Part shown: piece by piece, positions 50,200 to 60,800 of the stretch | How the letters are laid out: every line of letters begins with the position of its first letter | Numbering within the stretch: the stretch's first letter is position 1 | NCBI RefSeq assembly: GCF_021018805.1 | Contig: NC_086254.1 | Coordinates: 1,847,001-1,911,000, forward strand | Direction of reading: 5' to 3' | DNA: 64,000 bases | Origin: Prinia subflava | Taxonomy: Eukaryota; Chordata; Aves; Passeriformes; Cisticolidae | Program-made: the position numbers and the translations under genes | Notes under the pieces: model-generated | Database searches by the model: none | What the model was told of the DNA's origin: nothing | Seen by the model: only the letters and a program-made list of their open reading frames with translations

Positions 50200-50660
50200 T
50201 GCCTGGAAGTAAATCAATACTAAGCACAGTCCGGGCGAGACTGCCATCTTACATGAAGCACTGACTGTAAAATAGACACAAAAGACACATGATACTCTCT
50301 AAGGTCCCCAGCAGCTATAATATCCATCCTTGGCAGCTCGCTTGACATTTCCTTGCCCTGCTTCCCAGTCCTCTTTCTTCTCCCTCCTCCCTCCCCTCTC
50401 CCCTCTCTCGCTAACAGCCATGCTCTGCTCTCAGGGGCTCGCCGACCGGGTGAACAGATAACAAACCTGTCAAGAAGGGTTTAGCTGGGGAATAAATCCT
50501 GCGCTCGCCAGGAAATGATGTGTACAATGGGAAAATACAAGGGATGACATGAGCCTTCCCTTCTGAGAGAGTGGCCAGGAGATGCTTAAAATGTTACAGC
50601 TCGTGCTAAATGGACATTGGGATGGCTGATTAGATCGTATCTCAGAGCTTTCAAGTGCCT
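50200..50660. other. Candidate conserved block with pyrimidine tract
   Basis: This unique segment has retained CpGs ('cagtccgggcgagac', 'ctcgccgaccggg') on both sides of a pyrimidine tract of about 45 bases (50367-50411, 'ctccctcctccctcccctct'). No repeat family is recognised and no exon is evident. It could be a regulatory element or an unannotated promoter-like region, but no TATA box or initiator stands out. Confidence 0.3.
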
Positions 50661-50742
50661 CCCTTCCTCCCCACTTCTCACTGCTACTGAAGACACACAA
50701 AGAAAGCAGACAAAAGCCCATCCCTGCTTCCACTCCTTAAAA

Positions 50743-50766
50743 CATACATATATATATATATATATT
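50743..50766. repeat. (TA)n microsatellite
   Basis: An alternating TA run of about 20 bases is introduced by 'acatacata'. It is a simple sequence repeat and probably length-polymorphic. Confidence 0.9.
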
Positions 50767-53700
50767 TAGAGGCTTGGCCATGAAGAAGGTGGGGTTGGCA
50801 TGTGCTAAGCTTAAGGTCAAGGCTAAAATCTCTTTTAGTGGCAGGAAAGGTCACATGAAATCCACTGGGTAGTTACAATTTCCATTTATAAACGGGAAAT
50901 ATAAAAGCAAGAACCTTATCTTGGGGACTTAATATGTCTTGGCTTATTACTGTTTTCAAAGCGCCTTTTGCACAAATCTGATTTGCAGTGGTGCAATAAA
51001 GATTCATTATCCTTTTACACAGCAGAGTTTGCATTTCTGCTCAGGATTTAATTATGAAAAACAGAACCCATCCCATAAACAGATGCTAATCACAGTAGGA
51101 ACGTACTTTCATTTGAGCACCAAGGTAGCTCAGAAAGTTTGTTCAGAAGTTTGCTGTATCAGCAGGAAGAGCTGCCAGGGAGGAGAAGAGGGAGGGAAGA
51201 AGATTGCACCCTTCTCACAGGCTGGGATCTCGGGGAGCTGCTTTTGCTGGGAACAGGAGCAGTTCCATGTGGCAGGAAGTTCCCTCTCCAGCACGCCTGA
51301 AGAAGAACCTTGTCTCCAGCTGCTTCTCGAGATCCCAGCACTGGCTGCCTCCACCCAAACCCTCAAGTTCCAGTCTTGGAGAGCTCTGGGACTCAGGGGG
51401 AATCCTTTCTTCTGCTCTCCAGTACAGCAAACTGTGCAGCTGCTGTTGAGGACTGTTCCCTACATCCAAGAACACACCACGGCTCTGACAGGGCTTTTTC
51501 AAAGCAGTGTCATCCACCACACCGGTATTTTACAGAGCTGAGGAATCTTGCAAAATGAAATTGCTGCCAGGGCACTTCCAGCCCTTGAAATCTAAGATGC
51601 CAGGTTTTACTTTTTTAAAATTTAATTAATTTTAAAATTTTACTTTTTTACCTTTTGAGATGCTGATACCACAGTGCAAGTGTGACTGCAGTGGATGGAT
51701 ATTACACAAATGGTGCCTGTTAAGTGCACCATGAGCAATACAGGGTAGATACTCTGGTAGACAAACTGTGAGCAAAGCAATTCCACCTGTACAGAGAATG
51801 CTATCCACATAAATAAAAATAGTTCAGTTATCACAAATAAGTCATGTAATGGTTCCTTAAAATTTAATGAGATAATCAGCAAAACATGAATTTGGGTGAC
51901 TTTGCACAAACTGGTGTTTCAAGACACATTACAAGGTTAAATCCACTGTGCAGTAATCAAGTAGACAACAAATACAATTGCTTGCAATACTTGTCAGTCG
52001 ATGGCAGCACCAGTTTACTTAGAGCAATAGATACAATAATATACCTATAGATAATAGATAATAATAATAGATACAATATCAAGAACCTATAATATATATA
52101 TAGTATAGCAATAATTATATATCTATAATAATATATCCGGTGTATTCCAAGGGAAGCCACAGCCCAGGGTCCCCTGGTCACTGATCAGCCCTGTCTAAGC
52201 AGATAAAACCATGTGAACTACAAGGGGCTCCTTGCTATAATCAAGGCCACACTTGGACCAGAGAACTTTTCCTGTGCCTCTTCAAACTCACAGGCAACAA
52301 CTCTCTTTGTGACACAACACAATGCAATAAACACTGTGTGCACCATCTTGAAGGAACAATCCCTTCACTAATGGTATTTTAATGAGGAAATGCATAGGCT
52401 AATTACTCTATCTTCCAGCTTGTCTAAAAAAAGTCCTGCACCCAAGAAATGCAGTGTTGAAGGGTATCTTTCTAGAGTTTTGCTTTCTCTGTTTGCTTTG
52501 AATTGGGGTTTTGTCCTCATTTTTGGTGGAGCAGGCAAGACTAAGCAGGAGTGCCACAGAAATGGCTCAGCTAAGAGGAAAAGATGACTGTTTAATAAGA
52601 TCACATCTTTTTTTATTCTCTGTAAGTGTTTTCTTAATTTGCAACTGGTATTTTAAGGAAGAGACACATAAAGTACTTATCTATTATTAGAGGAGTTGAG
52701 CAGTATAATATAATCCTGTTTATGCCCTAATAGCAACGAGTGATGGACTGGTTTGCCACAGACACCATTTTATTACTGCAGGGCCACATGTGCTGGGAGC
52801 TGCAGTGACCTTACACTCAGAGGTTCCCATCTTATTTTCTGCTGCTAAGTGTTGCTTTTTTCCCATTTCTGGAGGGGAAGAAGGTCACTTCTCACTATTA
52901 CTGTTCCATTAACTTACACTGCAGCACACCCATTCTTAATCCAATAGCACCTTACACTGGGCCTTTTAACTCAATAATGCATTATTTGCTGAAGTCTTGC
53001 CTACACTGACCAAATTAATACCTGAGGTTCTGCAATCATCAAGAGCAGAGCAGAGAAGATGTTTAGTGAGAGCAGTGAGGGCTCAGGCATTGTCACCACT
53101 CTCCTTTCCTTTCACCCTTGCAGTGGTTTACACTCAGTGATGGGTCCCCCACACGTCTGCAGATCTGCACTGGACCTGCATTCTCATTCTCAGACCAAAC
53201 ATGCCATTTTTCTGACTTACTGAATAATGCTGATGCCTCACAACATTTCCTAACACATACCAGAGAAAGACAAAACTGGCCTTTTAGCAATGTTGCATTT
53301 TACAAATACCACTCTTAGGTTAAGGTGTTGTTTGGAGCCAATGGGAATATGTGGGAATAGAGGGTATCCTTGCCACACGCACTGCTGGGGCTCACTGGGG
53401 TACAGCTTTTACTCTGTTGAACCCTGGCTTTGCTGACCTGAAGGAAGAGACACGGCCCTTACCCGTGACTCATTACCACTGCAGCCCCTCAGTAACACTG
53501 TCAATATGATTTTATCCAGCAACTGGTCTGGGTGCTAGAAGTGGCTGTGGTTCAACTTGTTCTGCCATTTCTAATTTATCTTCTTTAATAAATAAATAAA
53601 CAAATAAGCAGAGATGTTTTATTTAAGAATCTGATTCTAGACACATCAATGCATTAACACGCATCCCTGCAGATTCAGCCTTTTCTGATTGAATTCTGGA

Positions 53701-54299
53701 TCATTTTTACTCAGTGAATGGAACAGGAAAAGTCCAGGATGCCAAGAGAATAATATACTACAAGCTGGTGTTATGATGACATGCTTCAAATAATCCCCTG
53801 CCAAAACAAAATTTAATTATAGCCATTGTTTGTATTATTCAAACAACTATTGACAGTAAATCTATCCAGCACGACGTTTCCTCTTTGTATTCATTGCAGC
53901 CTTTAGACTGGAAAGAAAAAAACCTCACCAAACTAAGGAAAAGGAAATGTTCCACCCCCGTACTCCTTCCCTGCTATCAGGCTCCACGAGGCCACTGAAG
54001 CCCAGTTGATTTCCCAAGCCCAATTATTTTGCAGTACACAATCCTCCAGAACAGCACAGCTCACCTGGGGGCCCGGGCTGCCTAAACACGCCGCACTTAA
54101 TGGAGTCCCTGAAGTTGTCTCCATTTCATCGCTTCTAACTAATAGGCTGTGATATTTTTTCCCCCGAACAGACCACAGCTCTTCCCACTGCTCTCGCCCA
54201 TCCTCCACGCCAAATCCAGCTGGCTAACGAGGCATGGGGAGACCACCTCCACTGCGAACCTTCACTACCACCTACTGACCGCGGGCTGAGCGCCACAGC
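50767..54299. other. Unique noncoding DNA with AT-rich tracts
   Basis: No gene is supported. A plus-strand frame open for 200 codons (50939-51541) has no domain and is overlapped by minus-strand frames. AT-rich low-complexity DNA occurs near 51609-51652, with 'ttttactttttta' twice, and at 52026-52138. A short AATA-type repeat lies near 53588-53606. No mobile element is recognised. Confidence 0.5.
52026..52138. repeat. AT-rich low-complexity tract
   Basis: About 110 bases consist mainly of 'ataata', 'atagata' and 'tatata' words, with no regular period. It looks like a decayed microsatellite cluster. Confidence 0.8.
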
Positions 54300-55050
54300 C
54301 GCTCACCTGCGGGCTCCTCCCGAGCTCCTCCCTCACCTGCGGGCTCCTCCCGGGCTCCTCCCGCACCTGCGGGCTCCTCCCGGGCTCCTCCCGCACCTGC
54401 GGGCTCCTCCCTCACCTGCGGGCTCCTCCTGCACCTCCTGGGGCTCCTCCCGGGCTCCTCCCTCACCTGCGGGCTCCTCCCGAGCTCCTCCCGCACCTGC
54501 GGGCTCCTCCCGGGCTCCTCCCTCACCTGCGGGCTCCTCCCGGGCTCCTCCCGCACCTGCGGGCTCCTCCCGAGCTCCTCCCTCACCTGCGGGCTCCTCC
54601 CGCACCTGCGGGCTCCTCCCGGGCTCCTCCCTCACCTGCGGGCTCCTCCCGGGCTCCTCCCGGGCTCCTCCCGCACCTGCGGGCTCCTCCCGAGCTCCTC
54701 CCTCACCTGCGGGCTCCTCCCGCACCTGCGGGCTCCTCCCGGGCTCCTCCCTCACCTGCGGGCTCCTCCCGGGCTCCTCCCGGGCTCCTCCCGCACCTGC
54801 GGGCTCCTCCCGAGCTCCTCCCGCACCTGCGGGCTCCTCCTGCACCTCCCGGGGCTCCTCCACGTCTCTTAGGGCGTCTCCTTTACCTCCTGCTCACCTG
54901 AGCACCTGGGGGCTCTCCTCCCGCACCTCCTCGGGCTCTTCCCGCACCTCCTGCTCACCTGCGCACCTGCAAAGCTCCTCCCGCACCTCCTGGGGCTCCT
55001 CCTTCCCCTCCTGCTCACCTGGGGGCTCCTCCCGCACTCTCAGCAATCCT
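54300..55050. repeat. GC-rich minisatellite, 12/18/30-bp units
   Basis: The core (54300-54857) is built from the modules 'cacctgcgggctcctcccg' and 'ggctcctcccg', which combine into 30-bp, 18-bp and 42-bp repeats. A degenerate tail follows to about 55050, with 'cacctcctgctcacctg' variants. Positions 54541-54701 recur without change at 54661-54821, an exact 120-bp higher-order period. The minus-strand open frame of 176 codons (Glu/Pro/Gly/Ala/Arg-rich) exists only because most modules are multiples of 3 and lack stops. On the minus strand at least nine units read CAG|GTGAGG, a near-perfect splice-donor consensus. Confidence 0.95.
54541..54821. repeat. 120-bp higher-order repeat within the minisatellite
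   Basis: Comparing the sequence with itself at an offset of 120 gives no mismatch from 54541 to 54701 against 54661 to 54821; the next base differs. The 120-bp unit holds a fixed order of 30-, 18- and 42-bp modules, so a whole block was duplicated after the smaller modules had diverged. Perfect identity implies a recent event. Confidence 0.93.
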
Positions 55051-55726
55051 GCTGCACCTCCCGGGTGCCCTCCCAGCTTCATCTTCCGTCAGAACAACAC
55101 AAAGAGGAGCTAAAAACACAGTCCTGTGGCCAGTGCCTGCTGGCATGAATGCTACTAGATCCCTTCAAGGCTTGAGAAGTGCTCTTTCTTTATGAGTTGA
55201 TTATTTTAATGATTTTGGTATAATCTGATCCAATTTTTTTTTTCTTTCAATCCCAACCTATTGTTTCGATGCATGTGCAACAGGCCAGGTCTCCAGCAAC
55301 AGAAAGAAAACTGCTACTTCAGAAAAGACACTTGTGTGAATTGTTCATCAAGGCATGACCTTCTGCCTCCCTTCTTCTCCTGAATCCCATCACTCTGGGG
55401 TTTCACCTCCCTTTCAGTGCCTGTCTCAGCCAGCCAAAGTCCACTTATAAAGCACCCATTCTCGAAATAAAGACATTAATTAGAACACTCAGAGTGCCAA
55501 TGTTTGCAGGTGCTGAGGTTCAAAAGTAGGAGGATTCTGAGGTGAATTTTACTGTCATATTTAGAAAGCCCCACACACCTGAGGAGTGCAGGCAGGGCTG
55601 GAGCTGAGCTGCCTTTGTCACCTGGCCCTGGAAGGCAGGTTTTACTGCTGCTGGGGCAGGGAGCAGGGACAGATCTCTTACAGGCATTCACAGAAAGCAA
55701 ACCATAGTATTTGTCTTCAGGGTTGG
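55051..55726. other. Unique noncoding DNA
   Basis: Nothing coding is supported, and no repeat family is recognised. A T-run lies near 55235-55243. Confidence 0.45.
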
Positions 55727-55838
55727 TGGGTTTGGTTTTTTTTTTTCTTTTCTTTTGGTTTTTTTGGTTGGTTGGTTGGTTGGGGTTTGTTGGGTTTTGG
55801 GTGGGGTTTTGTTTGGGGTTTTTTGTTGTTGTTTTTCC
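55727..55838. repeat. T/G-rich low-complexity tract
   Basis: About 110 bases are almost free of A and C on the plus strand, including four or more 'ggtt' tetramers in a row and several GGGG/GGG runs separated by T-runs. It translates as Phe/Trp/Gly/Leu, which explains a spurious 90-codon open frame. The G-runs could allow quadruplex folding on the plus strand. Confidence 0.85.
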
Positions 55839-56290
55839 CTCCTAAAATACTATTCTGAAGTTTTCTGGCATGTAAAGTGATGAAGCAGGGGAAAAGGTCT
55901 TCACATGCCTTCACAGGGAAGGGCTGACCCTCTGCAAGGCCCTAGGCTGGTGACAGCCCTGGGGCACAGGAGGGGACACAGCAGCTCTGGGAGGATGAAA
56001 CCCTGAGGAGCCTGGTCTGCTCTCAGAGCCTGGGCAGGACTAGACACTGCCTGGGGTCCCTTCAGCCTGGATTATCCTGTGATTCCCAATCCCTACAGCA
56101 GCAGACAGGAGCTGCAGTGATGGCTCTGACAAACAGCCCCTGAGGGCAGCCCGAGGCTCCTCAGAGCAGGGGGAAGGGCTGGAGGGGCACAGAGGCCGCC
56201 AGGCACAGCCCTGGCAGGGAGGGCTTTGAGCCTGCAAATCAGCCCTGGAGGAGGAATCTCTCTGAAATGTGCAGCTCTGAGGGGAGGCAG
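55839..56290. other. Unique noncoding DNA
   Basis: This is a GC-rich stretch with no recognised repeat. Overlapping minus-strand open frames of 170 and 189 codons run through it and the short tandem repeats that follow. They show no domain and are considered chance. Confidence 0.45.
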
Positions 56291-56295
56291 AGGGC

Positions 56296-56340
56296 AGTCC
56301 CTGCTGTCCCTGCTGTCCCTGCTGTCCCTGCTGTCCGTGT
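56296..56340. repeat. 9-bp tandem repeat, about five copies
   Basis: The unit 'ctgtccctg' is repeated head to tail about five times, the last copy changed to 'ctgtccgtg'. It encodes a Gln-Gln-Gly run on the minus strand, an artefact of the period of 9. Confidence 0.9.
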
Positions 56341-56407
56341 TCAGGGTGCTGTGCTGCAGGACAGGCCCAGGCAGCGCCCTGAGCCCACGGGAGCAGGGAC
56401 AAACCCC

Positions 56408-56488
56408 ATCCCTGAGGAGCTCCCCCATCCCTGAGGAGCTCCCCCACCCCTGAGGAGCTCCCCCACCCCTGAGGAGCTCCCCCACCCC
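56408..56488. repeat. 19-bp tandem repeat, about four copies
   Basis: The unit 'tgaggagctcccccacccc' occurs about four times with one common variant ('ccatccc'). It lies only about 70 bases from the 9-bp array, so two unrelated tandem repeats arose in the same GC-rich patch. Confidence 0.9.
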
Positions 56489-56490
56489 CG

Positions 56491-57600
56491 GCTGCTGCCT
56501 CTGCTCTGCTGCACCACAGCACTGCAAGACTTCCTGAGAAGCACTGAAAAAAAAAGGTAAGGAATATTTTATGGCCAGGCTGTGATGGTTTAAGGTATTT
56601 GTCATTCATTATTTTCTTATTGAATTACAGAATTATTTTTAGTAACAGTAAATAAGTACAGAGAAGTAAAAATCACACTTCTTTATGACAAGCAGAAAAC
56701 CCATCCTGGGTCACTACACATCTGATCTTCTAGTAAAATTTCTAGCTTGATAATCTGTTGTGAAGAGGATGTGAAACACTTCAATTTCCTATTTAAAATC
56801 CAGCCAAAATATTTAAAATCATCAGGACTGTATCATGTGAGAGCTGTCTACACAAGATCTGAGCAAATAAACAAGGTTTTGGAAATGAAAGAACTCACAC
56901 TGAAGCAAGAAAGAAAACTAAACCACCAAAGCATTAATTCAACCTAGGACAGTGGTTTCCTATGTTTTTCTCCTCAGTGAGAGACAAAATTCAGTAGAGA
57001 GAGGGATGATGCTGAGCTGGAGGTGAGGTCTCACAGCTCTCAGTACTCCCGACAACATCACTAGTGAGTGTCTTTCTACAATAAAAAATGTAATATCTCA
57101 TTTTATGTAGCCTGTAAGCTGTCTAGGTACAGTAATTTTCTTTCTCAAACAGCACTGAATACAGTGGGACCTTATTTTTTCTTCAGATCTTAAAGAATAC
57201 AAGTGAGGATGAGGGTGGGAAATTGGGCCCATCCCCTCCCAGCTGAGGAGGGGCTGAAGGGCAAAGGGAGCTGGCTGTGCCCCCTTCTTGCTGACTGAAG
57301 CAAAGAATCTCAGCAGATATTGGACCCATTCAGTCCATTTCAGTTGTTTGGAAAGATTTGGGCTAAAAAACCATTCTAAAACAAACCACAGCAAAACGAC
57401 ATTGGACAACCATTCTTTTACTTTCTTTTTTAAACTTCCTTATGTTGGTGTGGGACAACTTTCTACCATCCTCAGAAGACTTTCAAATATCTGTTGGAAA
57501 AGAGGACCAGGCCCATCATTTTTGTAACAAGAATATAAATGCTTAGTTTGTAACAATATCCAGTGTACAGCCATGGGAACACAGTAGGGAATATGAACAG
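56491..57600. other. Unique noncoding DNA
   Basis: No gene or mobile element is recognised. Composition returns to AT-rich, and open frames are at most 103 codons with no domain. Confidence 0.5.
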
Positions 57601-57855
57601 AATCATAGCATCAAGGAATGGTTCTGGTTGGAAAGAACCTAAAAAATCATCCAGTGCCATGGGCAGGGACACTTTTCACTGTCCCAGGCTGCTCCAGCCC
57701 CAGTGTCCAGCCTGGCCTTGGACACTGCCAGGGATCCAGGGACAGCCACAGCTGCTCTGGGCACCCTGTGCCAGGGCCTGCCCACCCTCCCAGGGGAGAA
57801 TTTCTTCCTAATCTCTAATCTAAACCTACTCTCTTTCAGTTTAAAGCCAACTGAG
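57601..57855 (-). mobile_element. CR1 LINE 3' end fragment
   Basis: The plus strand opens 'aatcatagcatcaaggaatg', then 'ggttggaaagaacc', 'aaaatcatccagtgccatgg', 'ccagcctggccttggacact', 'cacagctgctctgggcaccc' and 'ctaatctaaacctactctc'. This is a reverse-read CR1 tail, very similar to the copy at 41484. It is 5'-truncated and noncoding. Confidence 0.93.
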
Positions 57856-60800
57856 CTTTAGTCCAAAAATATTCCTTGTCTCCAAGCTGAAAGGCCTTGG
57901 TTATTAAGGTTTTATCTACTGCACACATAAACCTCCCATCATCGTGGCAATCTTGAAAAAATATTTGCTTAATGCCATCATAGGAGTTAAGGATGTCAGC
58001 TGTCGGCTCCACATACTGACTTTCTGAACACTGGCCATAATGACAGGAAACACTTTGGTGAAATCTGAATCTTCCAGTTACCACAGCCTGGTAAAACCAG
58101 CAGAATTCTTTAATTTCAAGGTATGGCCACGTAAGTAAATATTGGGATCTTCACAAGCTACCAATAAATTTAATTTTTAGGTGCTGAGCCTTTGTCACAA
58201 ACCAGAAACCTCAGTCTTAAATCTGGTATTTTGGGCAGTTTTCTTAAAACTGAGATGTCCTGTATCACTAATCCCATCAGAAACTCTCTGCCAGACACAT
58301 GGGACACACTGTGAATGCTCCAGGCTCCCCATGTAAACAACTGAGTGATCAACAATGATTTTGGAACAAAGCCTTGGCTCTCCGTGGCCCTTCAGAAGTG
58401 GGTTAGTGCCTCTCTCCTTCTGCCAGACTCTGGTAACATCACTTTTATCTGTTTGTCTTTGAGATTTTGCATTTCTAAGCTGGGGCTGATGTTGAGGGAC
58501 ACCTACTGCTGGGTTTCTCTGAATAACCTGTGCAGGTGAAACCCCTGGGTGAAAGATGGAAATTCCTGTAAGCAGCAAGAGCGCTGTGGATGTGCTGGAG
58601 GGAGCACGTGCTTTTGGTTTGGTTTGGTTTGGTTTGGCTTTTTGGTGTTTTTTGGCAAGAAGCTTCTTCTGTAGCTTCTTCTAACACAACACTGCCTGCA
58701 TCCATCCCACCTCCCCCAGCCAGGGTCAGTTTGCCTGAGGAAAAGGAGCTGTGCTGTCCAAGTGGGACAGGAAAACATCCAGACTGAAACCCCCCCAGCC
58801 AGAGACGTCCTCAGGGCTTGCAGTCGCTCCTAAGTTCCTGTACTTTGTTACTTAAAGCATGACATGACAGTAAGGTTTAATCACACTTGACATTCAGCTT
58901 GAGGTACAGTAAGTACACCTAAATCACTGCTTTGGCCAAAAGTGGCTTTGATGTTCCCACGGGAGACAGTTATTGTTGCCTTCAAAGGTTAAACCCTGCC
59001 TAACTCCAGAGGTGGAGTGACAGCAGCTCAGGGATGAGGCGGGAAAGCCTCCCCAGTGATCACCTACATGAACAGAATTTCTTCCACCCAACTTATCATG
59101 ACTGTAATAGTAACTTGCAAATATATCCTCTATTTGAAAAGATTTCCTGGAGAAGGGAGAGCTTTCCTGCTTTGCAGACACCAGTGTTGCTGTGTTTTTG
59201 CAGAGCACATATTAAAATGCATTAAGACATAACTAGGGTCTCCATGTTATGCTGCTATTCTTAAGCTGTTATGTTACTAAGCCACATTGGCATTTTTCAA
59301 CTTTCCTTTGATGTTCTCTCTATTATCTTTTTATAGCATAATCACACATTTTGGTATGTCGAAGATCAAAGGGAAGCTGGAGCTTCTAAGGCTAAGCCTG
59401 GATATGGGGCCTGTAACTAACTGAATTCATTATATTTAATAATGTTCTCTAAGGAATGGCAGGGTAAAGTCATATGAAATAATAAACATGAAGGTAAATA
59501 CTGAAAAACTACTGGAGTGAGTTTAATGACAGTTTTGTTTTATGCTTAAGTTCCTGCACCAGCCCTGTCACCCTGCTCTACAGGAGTGATGAGACTCACT
59601 GACACTCAGGCCCTGACACCTGGCTGTGACAGCTCTTAATACTCCAAATTCTTCACTTTAACAGCTCTTTCACCTAAAATTAAAACATCTTTAATAGACT
59701 GCAATACTCTTACAGAGATTGTTTTGAACAAATGTTCTGCACTTGATAAACAAATTGAGGCACTTAAAATATTCTCAAAGTAGACAGGTGTAAATAAGAA
59801 AACAGGTCTTTATAAAGAACTTAATTCCTTTAGGCGCCCTGAAACTCCTATGTCAAAAATACTCATCTTCTGGCAGGCTTGGTAAGATTAAAATTAGTTC
59901 TAGTTGGCGTCACCAGAAAGCTGTAACACACAGCTGAATGACAGTCAAAAAGGTGTAAAATTCTCTTCTATTTTAGAGAGGACAAAGAAATGCATTCTAA
60001 CTTGGTCCTTGTAGCTGAATTCTTACTGATGAGTGAAAGTGCAACCAGATCAATTACCCAAGCTTTCAGCAAACAGCCCTGAACTGCACAGCCACGTGTC
60101 ATCAAGGGCTTGCTTTTCACACTTACAACCTGGAAGTTAATCTGAATAAACTTGTGAAGTGTGTTAATTGAACAGTGCTACAAACCCCTGTGCAGACACA
60201 GCTGCTGAGGACAGCAGCCTTGCTCTGGCTGGAGATTTCCCGGGGTGTGACCCAAGCAGGAGGAGGAGTTCCTCACTCCTGAAGAGCAGTGACCAGCTTG
60301 ACACAAGTGCTCTCAGTGGCCCGTTCCCAGGGAAATGGAACAGGTCGGAGTTAATCACCTCCACAGCAGCCTAAGGGAACTTGTCTCACTCCCACAGCGG
60401 GGCTGGAAGCTGTGCTGCCAAATGTTTCTGTTCAGCAATAGGGCCAAGAGAGGGAGGGCTGGGAGAAGCAGCTCTCCCAGGGCCTGTCAAAAAGTAAGAA
60501 ATATAAAGAAATTAAAAAGTGGCTGTCCCCTGTTTCTGCAGGTTCTTGGACTATAGCACCAATGGAATTATCATCATGGGGAGACACAAGACATGAAAAT
60601 GGGGCAGAAATGGTTTCTCTTGAACCTGAAACAACCTGGAATGGCTTCATGGGTGGCAACTGCCAGCTGGGAATGGGGAATTTCTTAAATGATCCCAGCT
60701 GCACTGCAAGACAGTACCTGACTAATGTGAAACTATTTAGGATGTAAACACAGCTGAATTAACACTCTTCCAAACTTAAGTAAGGGTCCATCAAGGAGCT

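Noticed and set aside
50939..51541. 200-codon plus-strand open frame
   Set aside because: No domain, overlapped by several minus-strand frames, and no exon or promoter context.
54333..54863. 176-codon minus-strand frame rich in Glu, Pro, Gly, Ala and Arg
   Set aside because: It is a translation of the GC-rich minisatellite only.
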